Source: Chitinophaga sp. S165
Lineage (GTDB): Bacteria > Bacteroidota > Bacteroidia > Chitinophagales > Chitinophagaceae
Assembly: GCF_003182155.1 (NCBI RefSeq)
Contig: NZ_QGTG01000001.1
Span: 1,608,991-1,672,990, forward strand
Direction of reading: 5' to 3'
DNA length: 64,000 nt
This document shows, piece by piece, positions 36,151 through 44,902 of the stretch. Made by a program: the position numbers and the translations under genes. Position 1 is the stretch's first letter. Every line of letters starts with the position of its first letter. Below the pieces are notes generated by a model. It was given only the letters and a program-made list of their open reading frames with translations, did not search any database and had not been told where the DNA came from.

Positions 36151-37152
36151 TTATTTCACCAGCTGCATTACCGCCCATAAGGCTGCGCCTGAAATGATCG
36201 CCCATAAAAGTATGCCCTGTATCAGCGGCCTGACGCCTACGCCGCGGAGCACTGCACCGGATAGCCCGGCACCTATCAGGAACAATGTAACGGTTAGTCC
36301 TGTTTTAGACACCTGTACGATCACATCACTTACCGGCTGCATAGGTATATAAGTGTGAATGATCATTGCGAGGATGAACAGGCCTATAAAGTAGGGCACC
36401 TTCATTTGCTGTTTACCTGTCTTAAAACAGAACGCCGTTAACAACACGACAGGGATGATCCAGAGCGCCCTGGCCAGTTTTACGGTGGTGGCGATCTCCA
36501 GTGCTTCGGGACCATATTTGCTGGCCGCACCAACTACAGAACTGGTATCATGAATGGCAATAGCGCTCCATATGCCGAATTGCGTCTGACTAAGGTGCAA
36601 CAGATGGCCGACGAAGGGAAAGAGGAACAGCGCTGCAGAATTCAGAATAAAAACCGTACCCAGGGCTACAGACAGTTGCTTCTCTTCAGCCTTAATAACG
36701 GGAGAGATAGCAGCGATAGCACTACCTCCGCAAATAGCGGTACCACAGGAAATAAGGTGTGCCGTCTTACTTTCGATCTTCAATAGCTTTCCTGCGATGT
36801 AGCCTATCAGCAGGGTGCCTGTAATAGATGCTACAGTAAACAGGAAACCCTGACTTCCTGCCTTTACCGCACTATGGATATTCATACCAAAACCGAGGCC
36901 GACGACAGAGACCTGCAATAATATATGTGTCGCTTTATGATTCAGGTGAAGGAAGGGATGGCCGATGAACTGTGCAATGACCAAACCTATCATTAATGCA
37001 ACCGGAGGAGATACCCAGGGCGTGAGGCAGGCTGTAAGCGCTATAATAAATATTACTTCGCGGGTGGTGATGCTGCGGTCCAGGAATTTCTTCTTAGGAA
37101 TGTTCACTATACCTTTAGGAACTGTTTCTTCACGATGTGCTATTGTGTTCAT
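36151..37152 (-). CDS. YeiH-family putative transporter (UPF0324)
   Basis: 333 residues with about ten membrane segments. It carries the family features VVGLGFGMN, the CGTAICGGSAIAA motif and AIHDTSSVVGAAS. YeiH proteins are called putative sulfate exporters, but the substrate is not established. LysR regulators often neighbour such genes; none is present here. The upstream gap contains an 8-bp inverted repeat (CCGATAAC 37220-37227 and GTTATCGG 37256-37263) that could be a regulator site. Confidence 0.85.
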   Translation of the reverse strand: MNTIAHREETVPKGIVNIPKKKFLDRSITTREVIFIIALTACLTPWVSPPVALMIGLVIAQFIGHPFLHLNHKATHILLQVSVVGLGFGMNIHSAVKAGSQGFLFTVASITGTLLIGYIAGKLLKIESKTAHLISCGTAICGGSAIAAISPVIKAEEKQLSVALGTVFILNSAALFLFPFVGHLLHLSQTQFGIWSAIAIHDTSSVVGAASKYGPEALEIATTVKLARALWIIPVVLLTAFCFKTGKQQMKVPYFIGLFILAMIIHTYIPMQPVSDVIVQVSKTGLTVTLFLIGAGLSGAVLRGVGVRPLIQGILLWAIISGAALWAVMQLVK

Positions 37153-37318
37153 CTGTTGTTCTTTGAGGGTACAAAGTTGCAGCAGATCTGTTACTAAAGA
37201 AAATCACCATTCGTAATATCCGATAACCAGAAGTTATGATTTCCGACTTATAATAGTTATCGGTCCCCTGCCCGTTAGGGGTGATAATACCCATTATCCT
37301 AACAGTGTTTAAAATTTA

Positions 37319-37350
37319 TTTGGAGGATAATACCAATTGGTATAATTTTA
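37319..37350 (+). promoter_or_regulatory. Promoter with embedded TetR operator before the tetR-type gene
   Basis: TTTG (37319-37322) and TAATTTTA (37343-37350) are 20 nt apart and fit the Bacteroidota -33/-7 pattern. Between them lies the 14-bp perfect palindrome ATACCAATTGGTAT (37330-37343). Binding there would block the promoter, so autorepression is likely. Confidence 0.6.
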
Positions 37351-37371
37351 CACTGTCTTAATGATAATAAC

Positions 37372-37956
37372 ATGAGTAAGGCAGAAAGAACAAAAGAATT
37401 CATAGTTGAGAAAACGGCTCCCATCTTCAATACGAAGGGATATGCCGGTACTTCTCTCTCTGATATGACGGAGGCGACTGGTCTTACGAAAGGTAGCATT
37501 TATGGCAATTTCGCCAACAAAGATGAAGTGGCCCTGGCCTCATTTGACTATAATATCCGTAAACTGCGGGCTTACGTCCATGCGGAAGAGGAAAAAGCAC
37601 AAACCATCAAGGAAAAGCTAATGGTACGCACCCGGCTTTTCGGGGACACACGTCCTATCGCTTATCCGGTTGGCGGCTGCCCAATGGTCAATACAGGTCC
37701 TGAAGCGGATGATACGCACCCGGCGCTGAAAGCAAGGGTAGCGGAAGCGCTTGAAAGCTGGAAGGCAAGAACAATTGGCTTTATTGAAGAGGGGATCAGG
37801 AACGGTGAAATCTCTGCTAACACTAACGCAGAACAGGCAGCATTAACACTGATGGCAATGATCCAGGGGGCAATACTCGTCGCCAGGTCAACAGGCAAGG
37901 TTGAATATGGCAGACATGTCATGGACTCGGCCAGAAAGTATATAGAAGCACTCTAA
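37372..37956 (+). CDS. TetR/AcrR-family repressor
   Basis: 194 residues. The N-terminal helix-turn-helix is typical: FNTKGYAGTSLSDMTEATGLTKGSIYGNFANKDEV. The C-terminal domain contains the GGCPMVN stretch seen in one group of TetR regulators. The same palindrome occurs before this gene and before each of the next two genes (SDR and DHA2 pump), so it probably represses all three and responds to a small molecule handled by them. Confidence 0.92.
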   Translation: MSKAERTKEFIVEKTAPIFNTKGYAGTSLSDMTEATGLTKGSIYGNFANKDEVALASFDYNIRKLRAYVHAEEEKAQTIKEKLMVRTRLFGDTRPIAYPVGGCPMVNTGPEADDTHPALKARVAEALESWKARTIGFIEEGIRNGEISANTNAEQAALTLMAMIQGAILVARSTGKVEYGRHVMDSARKYIEAL

Positions 37957-37975
37957 CTATTTTTTTAACTACAAA

Positions 37976-37991
37976 TATACCAATCGGTATA
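37976..37991 (+). promoter_or_regulatory. TetR operator before the SDR gene
   Basis: The sequence TATACCAATCGGTATA matches the operator at 37330 with one change in the centre. It is followed by TAATTATT, a weak -7 box, about 30 nt before ATG 38022. Confidence 0.55.
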
Positions 37992-38021
37992 ATTATTCAC
38001 TAAAGCGTAAACAGAAGCATC

Positions 38022-38762
38022 ATGAAAACAAGTAACAATACCGTCTTAATAACAGGCGGTGGAGCAGGTATTGGCTTTCAAATAGCCAAATTATTATCTG
38101 AAAAAGGAAACCACGTTATTATAACGGGCAGAAATGCAGGTACTTTGACTAAAGCTGCTGCTCAACTTCAAAATGTAACTCCTATCGTATCAGATGTGTC
38201 GAAAGAAGAAGATGTACATACACTGGTAAATAAACTGAAAACGGATTTTCCTGACCTGAACATTGTGATCAATAACGCTGCTGCTGCAGAAGTATACAGA
38301 CTGGAGCCAGGTGTAAATGCTTACGATAAAGCTTCTCATGAAATTCACACTAACTTTCTCTCTGTAATAAGGCTGAATGAATTGTTGTTGCCTGTACTGG
38401 AAAAACAAGCTGAAGCAGCCATCGTAAATGTATCTTCTATCGTAGCCATCTCTCCAGGCGCCAGACTCCCGGGTTATGCCGCCAGTAAAGCTGCGTTACA
38501 CTCCTACACACAGGTATTAAGACATACATTAGCTGATGGTAATGTGAAGGTGTTTGAATTAATGCCGCCACTGGTTAATACAGAATTCTCCAAAGAGATC
38601 GGTGGTGAAAATGGTATGCCGCCTGCTGCAGTTGCAGAAGCATTCGTTGAAGCATTAGCTACCGACCATTATGAAATTCACGTAGGCAATACTGCTGATT
38701 TCTATAAATTGTTCCTCTCCTCTCCCACAGAGGCTTTCACAGTGATGAACAACAGAGGATGA
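38022..38762 (+). CDS. SDR-family oxidoreductase
   Basis: 246 residues of classical short-chain dehydrogenase: TGGGAGIG cofactor loop, NNAA, a VNVSSIVA strand with catalytic Ser, and YAASK. The C-terminal half resembles the DltE-like group with PPLVNTEFSKEIGG. It probably reduces a carbonyl with NAD(P)H. By context it belongs to the TetR regulon with the DHA2 pump, so the substrate may be the compound the regulator senses (inference). Confidence 0.88.
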   Translation: MKTSNNTVLITGGGAGIGFQIAKLLSEKGNHVIITGRNAGTLTKAAAQLQNVTPIVSDVSKEEDVHTLVNKLKTDFPDLNIVINNAAAAEVYRLEPGVNAYDKASHEIHTNFLSVIRLNELLLPVLEKQAEAAIVNVSSIVAISPGARLPGYAASKAALHSYTQVLRHTLADGNVKVFELMPPLVNTEFSKEIGGENGMPPAAVAEAFVEALATDHYEIHVGNTADFYKLFLSSPTEAFTVMNNRG

Positions 38763-38772
38763 TCTGCTTTTT

Positions 38773-38809
38773 TTTGACAGTTATTATACCACTTGGTATA
38801 ATAACTGTC
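38773..38809 (+). promoter_or_regulatory. Extended TetR operator before the DHA2 pump gene
   Basis: A 34-bp palindrome (38776-38809) has 16-bp perfect arms around a CT centre and contains the ATACCA..TGGTAT core shared with the other two sites. It follows TTTG (38773-38776) and includes TAAT as a -7-like element. It could also form a strong RNA hairpin. Confidence 0.6.
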
Positions 38810-38826
38810 GTATTTAATACAATTAC

Positions 38827-40368
38827 ATGAAAAGGACTATACTGCTGATCACCGTTATTGCTGCGGCTGTAATGGAGCTGATAGACATATCCATCGTTAA
38901 CGTTGCGTTGTCGCACATGAGCGGAAACCTGGGTGCTACGCTCGAAGATACTTCCTGGGTGATCACGGCGTATGCTATTGCCAATGTGATCATCATTCCC
39001 ATCACCAGTTTCCTTTCTAATAAACTTGGCCGCCGTAACTATTATATTGGTTCTATTATCGCTTTTACCTTCTTTTCATTTATGTGCGGGCAAGCTTCGA
39101 ATATCTGGGTACTGGTGATATTCCGCTTTTTGCAGGGTATGGGAGGAGGTGCCTTGTTATCTGTTTCACAGGTCATTGTGTTTGAATTGTTCCCTAAAGA
39201 GAAACAGAACGTTGCCAGTGCATTGTTTGGCATCGGTGTATTTGTTGGTCCTACTATCGGTCCTACCCTGGGTGGTTATATTACAGAGTTTTATGACTGG
39301 CCCTGGATATTCTTCATCAACGTACCTATCGGTATTGTGGTAGCCCTTGTATGCTATGCCCTACTGAAAGAACCAGAGGTGAAAGTCTCAGCAGGAAAAA
39401 TTGATTGGACAGGTATCATTCTGCTGGCCATTGGTATCGGTTCTCTGCAAACAGTATTGGAACGGGGAGAAACGGATGACTGGTTCGAAGCCGGATACAT
39501 TATTTTTCTCAGCATCACTGCTTTCTTTGGATTACTGCTTTTCATATGGTGGGAGCTTACTACTGCTACACCGGTGGTGAACCTCCGGGTGCTAAAAAGC
39601 AGGAACCTTAGTCTCGCTGCGATACTTACTTTCGTATCGGGTGTCGGGCTCTTTAGTTCCGTCTTCCTTACACCGGTGTTTGCACAAAGACTGTTGAATT
39701 TTACGCCGACGCAAACAGGATTATTACTATTACCGGGTGCGATACTTGCTATCGGAGGACTGATCATTTCGGCCAGACTGTTACAGCGTGGCGTCTCACC
39801 TATTGTGCTGATCACTATGGGGATGTTTATGTTTGTCATCTTTAGCTGGCAGATGTCCGGTTATAACCTGGATGCGAGTGCCGGCAGCATCACAGCAACG
39901 CTTATCTGGAGGGGCGTAGGACTGGCTATCATCACCGTGCCATTATCTGTATTGGCAGTGTCGTCTCTTGCCCCTGCGGACTTTGCACAGGGGGCGGCGT
40001 TGAATAACATGATGCGTCAGTTGGGAGGTTCTTTTGGTCTCGCGATGGTCAACACATACCTGGCCAATCGCAATGCCGTACACAGATCAGACCTGGTATC
40101 CAATATTACTGCGGATAATCCAATAGCAGTCAAACGCCTGGCCGATTACACACAGTTCTTCATATCGAAAGGTGCAGGCGTTGCTGAAGCACATGCCAAA
40201 GCACTAAGGCTAATGGATAATGGTATTGTGAGACAGACTTCGGTACTAAGTTTCAATGATGCGTATCTGTTAGTAGGTTTAGTGTTCCTGTGCTCACTCC
40301 CACTATTATTCTTAGCATCAAAAAGGAAAAAGGGCGCCAAAGTGCAGGTTGCATTGGCCGATCACTAA
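38827..40368 (+). CDS. DHA2-family multidrug efflux MFS transporter (EmrB/QacA type)
   Basis: 513 residues with about 14 membrane segments. Motifs: an early acidic residue in MELIDISIVNVALSHM (D1-type motif of DHA2 pumps), LSNKLGRRNYY (motif A loop), RFLQGMGGG (motif B) and GPTIGPTLGGYI (motif C, marking drug/H+ antiporters). No adaptor or outer-membrane protein is encoded beside it. Expression is probably controlled by the neighbouring TetR through the palindrome just upstream. Confidence 0.92.
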   Translation: MKRTILLITVIAAAVMELIDISIVNVALSHMSGNLGATLEDTSWVITAYAIANVIIIPITSFLSNKLGRRNYYIGSIIAFTFFSFMCGQASNIWVLVIFRFLQGMGGGALLSVSQVIVFELFPKEKQNVASALFGIGVFVGPTIGPTLGGYITEFYDWPWIFFINVPIGIVVALVCYALLKEPEVKVSAGKIDWTGIILLAIGIGSLQTVLERGETDDWFEAGYIIFLSITAFFGLLLFIWWELTTATPVVNLRVLKSRNLSLAAILTFVSGVGLFSSVFLTPVFAQRLLNFTPTQTGLLLLPGAILAIGGLIISARLLQRGVSPIVLITMGMFMFVIFSWQMSGYNLDASAGSITATLIWRGVGLAIITVPLSVLAVSSLAPADFAQGAALNNMMRQLGGSFGLAMVNTYLANRNAVHRSDLVSNITADNPIAVKRLADYTQFFISKGAGVAEAHAKALRLMDNGIVRQTSVLSFNDAYLLVGLVFLCSLPLLFLASKRKKGAKVQVALADH

Positions 40369-40410
40369 AAGAAGTTTTCGCTTTGTGAGTGTACGGAGGG
40401 TTGGGGACCA

Positions 40411-40442
40411 TTTGGCTCCCTGGCCCTTTTCGGTTAATTTAC
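40411..40442 (+). promoter_or_regulatory. Candidate promoter of the methyltransferase gene
   Basis: TTTG (40411-40414) and TAATTTAC (40435-40442) lie 20 nt apart, with the last two bases of the -7 box off consensus. The ATG is 20 nt downstream. Confidence 0.4.
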
Positions 40443-40462
40443 AGTCCCACACTCACCAGTAA

Positions 40463-41101
40463 ATGAGAAACAACTACGATAACGTTGCGAGGTATTATGA
40501 CTTTCTGAGCCGTTTGGTATTCCGTTCGGCACAACGGGATGCGCAGACGATATTACTTCCCTTTATCAGGGAGAACAGCGCCGTGCTGATAGCTGGCGGA
40601 GGAACTGGCTGGATACTGGAAGAGATGGCAAAAGTATGTCTGCCGGGACTACGCATCCACTATGTAGAGATCTCTGCGAACATGATCGCAATTGCCAAAG
40701 AGAAGAACTACCAGCCGCATGAAGTAACGTTCGTTAATATGGCGGTGGAGGAATTCGGCCATGAACTTACGGCGACTTTTGATGTGATCATGACGCCCTT
40801 TCTTTTTGACAATTTTTCACAGGAACGCATAAAGCCTGTTTTCCTTCATCTTGATAGGCTGCTCAAGCCGGGGGGCCGATGGTTGTTTACTGATTTCCAT
40901 TATCAGCAACAGGCGCCGTTATGGCAAAGGGCATTATTAAATTCCATGTATCTGTTCTTCAAAATACTCTGCCATGTGGAAGCGAGTGCGCTGGCGGATA
41001 TAGAACCGTTATTCAGTGATCATCAATATAACCGTCATTACGAAGCTTATTATTTCGGCAAGTTTATCCGGACAGCTGTTTATGATAAGAAGGGTTGTTA
41101 A
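40463..41101 (+). CDS. Class I SAM-dependent methyltransferase
   Basis: 212 residues. The SAM-binding motif I is LIAGGGTGWILEEM, motif II is around HYVEIS, and the post-motif LLKPGGRWLFTDFH is clear. The final part has an aromatic cluster (EAYYFGKFIRTAVY). The substrate is unknown. The gene stands alone, 94 nt after the efflux pump. Confidence 0.88.
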   Translation: MRNNYDNVARYYDFLSRLVFRSAQRDAQTILLPFIRENSAVLIAGGGTGWILEEMAKVCLPGLRIHYVEISANMIAIAKEKNYQPHEVTFVNMAVEEFGHELTATFDVIMTPFLFDNFSQERIKPVFLHLDRLLKPGGRWLFTDFHYQQQAPLWQRALLNSMYLFFKILCHVEASALADIEPLFSDHQYNRHYEAYYFGKFIRTAVYDKKGC

Positions 41102-41197
41102 CAATTGTTAAATTATCCGCACTGCGAAATCGTTTCATGGATGATTCGTGAGATTTATTAAAATTTCATGCATTCTATCCTGAACAACCACTAATAA

Positions 41198-41230
41198 AAA
41201 GAGGGATAGGCTTACCGCCTATCTCTCTTT
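41198..41230 (-). terminator. Terminator overlapping the end of the SDR gene
   Basis: AAAGAGGGATAGGC (41198-41211) and GCCTATCTCTCTTT (41217-41230) pair with one mismatch around a 5-nt loop. The stem includes the last codons and the TAG stop of the minus-strand SDR gene, and on that strand is followed by a T-rich run. Confidence 0.75.
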
Positions 41231-42115
41231 CAAATCTCCAGACTCCTGGCCTATAGATTCCCGCTCTTTACGGGAAGCGTCATGGTCGGAAGCCGTCCTT
41301 CCTTCTTCTTTCTCCGACGGTTCCATCAATTTACGCATGTTAACGGCGTTTGCTTCATCACTCAACAAATTTGCCATGTAGACATGCATTTTAGTTTTAC
41401 CGCCTGATATAACACGACTTTCACCGCTCATCAGTGCTTCGTAACCATCCTGTGCAACTTCTTCAGGTGTTTGCAGAGACTCTTCACGGTATGTTTTTGT
41501 GTGTTCCATATTAGCTTTATGGAAGAAGTCCGTGTCTGCCGCACCAGGCAGTAAAACGGTTACATTTACGCCTGTATCCTGAAGTTCGTTACTGATAGCG
41601 GCGCTGAACGATATCACAAAGGCTTTTGTCGCGGCGTAGATTGACAGTAATGGCATGGGTGCCTTACCTGCTTCAGAGCCCAGTTGCAGAATATGACCTT
41701 CTCCTCTGGCTGCCATATCGGTACCAAAGTATTTGGTCAATGCAACCAGAGAACTGATGTTCAGCTGGATAATGTCCAGGCTGCGTTGCAGATCAATATC
41801 AATGAACCGGCCCCATTCGCCCTGTCCGGCATCATTTACCAGATAGTTGACTACAATGCCTCTTGCCTGCACCTCGTCATATATTTCCTTTGCAGCATTG
41901 GGCACAAACAGATCACTTGATATTGGCGTTACTTCAACATTGTATTGCTGCTTCAACTCATCCGTCACTTCCTGTAGCCTTTCTTCCGATCTTGCTACGA
42001 GTACCAGGTTAAAGCCATCTTTCGCAAATAGTTTGGCCAGTTCATAGCCAAAGCCGCTTGTGGCTCCGGTGATCAGTGCATATTGATTACGGTTGTTTAC
42101 GTTAATTACCGGCAT
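41219..42115 (-). CDS. SDR-family NAD(P)-dependent oxidoreductase with hydrophilic tail
   Basis: 298 residues. Classical SDR motifs: TGATSGFG, NDAG, LQLGSEAG with catalytic Ser, YAATK. The domain ends near residue 255; the last 35 or so residues are a charged, low-complexity tail (EKEEGRTASDHDASRKE). The following small gene, 16 nt upstream on the same strand, encodes a similarly hydrophilic protein, and the two are likely co-transcribed. Substrate not deducible. Confidence 0.87.
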   Translation of the reverse strand: MPVINVNNRNQYALITGATSGFGYELAKLFAKDGFNLVLVARSEERLQEVTDELKQQYNVEVTPISSDLFVPNAAKEIYDEVQARGIVVNYLVNDAGQGEWGRFIDIDLQRSLDIIQLNISSLVALTKYFGTDMAARGEGHILQLGSEAGKAPMPLLSIYAATKAFVISFSAAISNELQDTGVNVTVLLPGAADTDFFHKANMEHTKTYREESLQTPEEVAQDGYEALMSGESRVISGGKTKMHVYMANLLSDEANAVNMRKLMEPSEKEEGRTASDHDASRKERESIGQESGDLKER

Positions 42116-42131
42116 ATACTTAGTTTAATTA

Positions 42132-42344
42132 TTAACGGGATTTCTTAAGGCTTTCAGGTGCCTCTTTCAGTTCATCTACATCTTTCTCTGCTTCCGGTGT
42201 TACATCTTTTGCACCTTTATTATGACTTTCCCGTTCGGTTTGTTCAATAGAAGATTCAGCAGTATTCGACTGTTCAGCTGCTTCAGATTGTTCCGCTTTA
42301 CCGGTAAGATCTTCTTTTGTCATCTTCGTTTTATCCTGTCCCAT
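42132..42344 (-). CDS. Small hydrophilic low-complexity protein
   Basis: 70 residues from ATG 42344 (a longer reading adds an unlikely hydrophobic start). It is rich in Glu, Lys, Ser, Ala and Gln with no hydrophobic core, so probably disordered, like small stress or desiccation proteins. It sits 16 nt before the SDR gene. No family was recognised. Confidence 0.55.
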   Translation of the reverse strand: MGQDKTKMTKEDLTGKAEQSEAAEQSNTAESSIEQTERESHNKGAKDVTPEAEKDVDELKEAPESLKKSR

Positions 42345-42501
42345 AACATAAAGTTTAAGCGTGAAGAATAAACTAAGAGGATCAAACAACAAGCCATATA
42401 TGCCATAGTATAAGATCAGGCGTAGTCAACCGGCACGTTTGTATACATGCTGGTACAATAGTGTGGAATTAATTACAGGGTACAAACATTAGTAGTGCTC
42501 T

Positions 42502-42900
42502 TCAGTCTGCCGATTGCACAGGCGCTTCGTGCTCTGTTCCGGTAAGGCTTTCCCTTGCCATTAAATGCTGTTCTGCAAGCGTCAGTTCATCTGTTTGTGT
42601 AGTTTGCAGCCAGCCGGTCCTGAAGCGTCTGAATATCTGAATAGCCAGGCCCATGTCATGATAGAAGTCTCTTTCAACCTGTGCTACTGTACGATGTTCG
42701 CTGATATCGACCCAGCCAAAGCTATGGATCAGGCGGATATCTTCAATGGGTGTATCCGCAGAGACTTTTTTACTCCCGGCGGAACCTTCGCCACGTTCAT
42801 GTGGAGAGAGATAACATTCCAGTTTCAGGTAAGGATATACCTCATGAAACTTATCCTGAATATTACCCCAAATGTCTTCTTCACTGATATACATTTCCAT
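42502..42900 (-). CDS. Hypothetical protein, 132 aa
   Basis: A soluble protein with no signal peptide. The N-terminal half has alternating aromatic and acidic residues (YISEEDIWGNIQDKFHEVYPYLKLECYL) and the middle contains IEDIRLIHSFGWVDISEHRTVAQVERDF. No family motif was recognised. It lies 157 nt upstream of the small hydrophilic gene and reads away from the pirin operon. Confidence 0.55.
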   Translation of the reverse strand: MEMYISEEDIWGNIQDKFHEVYPYLKLECYLSPHERGEGSAGSKKVSADTPIEDIRLIHSFGWVDISEHRTVAQVERDFYHDMGLAIQIFRRFRTGWLQTTQTDELTLAEQHLMARESLTGTEHEAPVQSAD

Positions 42901-43141
42901 CTTACTGTGTTTTAATGAGTTAAAAATATCCTGTCAATCGTGTAAAGACATTCCTTTTTTGTAAAACAAACAGGTGAATTATTAGTTGCAGGAATGACCA
43001 GATGTTTCCAAAGGTAGCCCACCGTTAAAGGCCTCACAATGATGGTAGTTATGGATAAGCATGTTTATGATCAGGGCAGTATCTGCCTGGCAGTACACCA
43101 TTTTCTTAAGCTAGGTTAATGGATTACTGTCCTTTCCGGCG

Positions 43142-43149
43142 TATATTTG
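43142..43149 (+). promoter_or_regulatory. -7 promoter element before the first pirin gene
   Basis: TATATTTG matches TAnnTTTG exactly, 27 nt before ATG 43177. No good -33 box is visible. Confidence 0.45.
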
Positions 43150-43176
43150 TTGCAACATATAAATACCCACAAGATC

Positions 43177-43893
43177 ATGGCAAAAACAATATTACATAAG
43201 GCAGCAACCCGCGGACATGCAGATCATGGTTGGCTAAACAGCCATCATACCTTCAGCTTCGCCAATTATTATCATTCTGAAAGGATGCAGTTTGGCGCCC
43301 TGCGGGTACTGAACGACGATATTGTTGCAGGCGGAAGAGGGTTTGACGCCCATCCTCATGATAATATGGAGATCATCAGTATTCCACTGGAAGGTGCTTT
43401 GGAACACAAGGATAACCTCGGCAATACTGTTATTACAAAAGCTGGTGAAATACAGGTGATGAGCACCGGTACTGGTGTTTTTCATAGTGAATACAACGCC
43501 AATTCAGATATACCTGCTCATTTCCTGCAGATCTGGCTGTTCCCGAACAAGCTGAATGTTGCTCCGCGCTACGATCAGGTGACAATAGAAACCGGCAGGC
43601 CAAATACGCTGCAACAACTGATCTCTCCTGACCAAAATGGCGAAGGCACATGGCTCTACCAGGACGCCTGGTTCCATATGGGTAGTTTTGACAAAGGTGG
43701 TGCAGCTACCTATGACGTCAAAAAACAGGGCAACGGCGTGTACTTCTTCGTCATTAAGGGGAAATTCACTATCAACGGACAGGAACTGGATAGCAGGGAT
43801 GGCTACGGCGTTGAAGACGTTTCCAGTTTTAACATCACTTCCCTGGAAGACGGCGCCCGCTTACTGATGATGGAAGTACCACTAATCCGTTGA
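43177..43893 (+). CDS. Pirin-family protein (quercetinase-like), first copy
   Basis: 238 residues from ATG 43177. A two-domain cupin. The N-terminal metal site is visible as FDAHPHDNME (His59, His61) and TGVFHSEYN (His and Glu ligands), as in the YhhW quercetinase group. It may oxidise flavonols or act as a redox-sensitive iron protein. It heads a run of seven genes on the plus strand ending at 47672. The nitroreductase start follows after 83 nt containing its own promoter-like sequence. Confidence 0.88.
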   Translation: MAKTILHKAATRGHADHGWLNSHHTFSFANYYHSERMQFGALRVLNDDIVAGGRGFDAHPHDNMEIISIPLEGALEHKDNLGNTVITKAGEIQVMSTGTGVFHSEYNANSDIPAHFLQIWLFPNKLNVAPRYDQVTIETGRPNTLQQLISPDQNGEGTWLYQDAWFHMGSFDKGGAATYDVKKQGNGVYFFVIKGKFTINGQELDSRDGYGVEDVSSFNITSLEDGARLLMMEVPLIR

Positions 43894-43895
43894 TA

Positions 43896-43943
43896 TTGAC
43901 AAGTTATTTTGTCAAAAAGCGTCCTCTTCAACATATACCTTTG
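43896..43943 (+). promoter_or_regulatory. Operator and promoter before the nitroreductase gene
   Basis: TTGACAA (43896-43902) and TTGTCAA (43909-43915) form a 7-bp inverted repeat with a 6-nt spacer, directly after the pirin stop. TACCTTTG at 43936-43943 is an exact -7 box 33 nt before ATG 43977. TTTG at 43908-43911 is 24 nt from it, slightly far for a -33. The repeat could bind a MarR-, HxlR- or similar dimer. Confidence 0.45.
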
Positions 43944-43976
43944 CTTAACGTAAACATTGAATATAAACCGAACAAC

Positions 43977-44555
43977 ATGTCTCCCATTAAGATTGCCAAC
44001 ACGAAGAATGAAGTAATAGACCTGATTAAGAACAGATGGAGCCCTCGCTCCTTTTCCGGAAAAGACCTGAGTCTCACAACACTGGAAACTATCCTTGAAG
44101 CAGGTTCCTGGGCGCCTAGTGCGAACAATACGCAACCCTGGCGTTTTATATATGCACTAAGGGGCACACCTGGTTTTGAGAAATTGCTTTCGACATTGTC
44201 TCCCGGTAATATTCCCTGGGCAAAAAATGCGGCGGCACTAGTTGCTACGATTGGCATCCGTGAGCTGCCCGATACTCAGCAAAAGAATCACTATTACATG
44301 CATGACGTGGGTATGGCATCTTCCTTTATGCTGTTACAGGCGCTTGAAATGGGGGTATATGGACACGTGATGGCGGGATATAGCAAACAACACGTGGCAG
44401 AACTTACAGGACTTCCTGCCAATGAGGAATCAGTATCTATGATCGCATTGGGATATATTGACAGTCCAGAGAAACTGGACGAACCTTATAAAACAAGGGA
44501 ATTAACAGCCAGAAGCCGTAATCCGCTGTCAGCGATTGCTGCTCACCTGGACTAA
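43977..44555 (+). CDS. Nitroreductase-family flavoprotein
   Basis: 192 residues from ATG 43977. FMN-binding features of the family: NRWSPRSFSGK near the N-terminus, SWAPSANNTQPWRF, the PWAKNAAALVA strand and a GYSKQHVAELTGLP region. It should reduce nitro compounds or quinones with NAD(P)H and FMN. In Bacillus, MhqN of the quinone-resistance regulon belongs to this family, and MhqO- and MhqD-like genes follow here. Confidence 0.88.
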   Translation: MSPIKIANTKNEVIDLIKNRWSPRSFSGKDLSLTTLETILEAGSWAPSANNTQPWRFIYALRGTPGFEKLLSTLSPGNIPWAKNAAALVATIGIRELPDTQQKNHYYMHDVGMASSFMLLQALEMGVYGHVMAGYSKQHVAELTGLPANEESVSMIALGYIDSPEKLDEPYKTRELTARSRNPLSAIAAHLD

Positions 44556-44564
44556 ACATGATGT

Positions 44565-44876
44565 ATGGAACCTAAACAACTAAACATACTGGCAGTAGGA
44601 AGAAATGAGGAGATCATGACGGTGATGCAAAGACTGCTGAATGCGCCCGAGAACTGGAAAGGTCTCACCGTTACGACAGACGAAGCTGCCATCACAGCAT
44701 TTGAGAAAGAGACGTTTGACATTGTGCTGATCTGTGCAGGCGTGACGCCTGATGAAGAAGCCGTATTAACTGCTTACTTCAAAAAACATTCTCCGGATAT
44801 TATCGTCAAAAGACATTATGGCGGCGGTAGCGGTTTATTAAAGAATGAAATATTGTACGCCCTGGAGCACAGATAA
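44565..44876 (+). CDS. Small degenerate receiver-like protein
   Basis: 103 residues with the strand-helix rhythm of a response-regulator receiver domain: LNILAVGRNEEIM, a FDIVLICAGV strand and a late Lys. The Asp expected at the end of the third strand is replaced (CAG), so it could not be phosphorylated in the usual way. No output domain. It lies 9 nt after the nitroreductase gene, within the operon. Receiver-like fold is an inference from pattern only. Confidence 0.6.
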   Translation: MEPKQLNILAVGRNEEIMTVMQRLLNAPENWKGLTVTTDEAAITAFEKETFDIVLICAGVTPDEEAVLTAYFKKHSPDIIVKRHYGGGSGLLKNEILYALEHR

Positions 44877-44902
44877 CATTCAGGCATTATAAAACATCGG
44901 CT

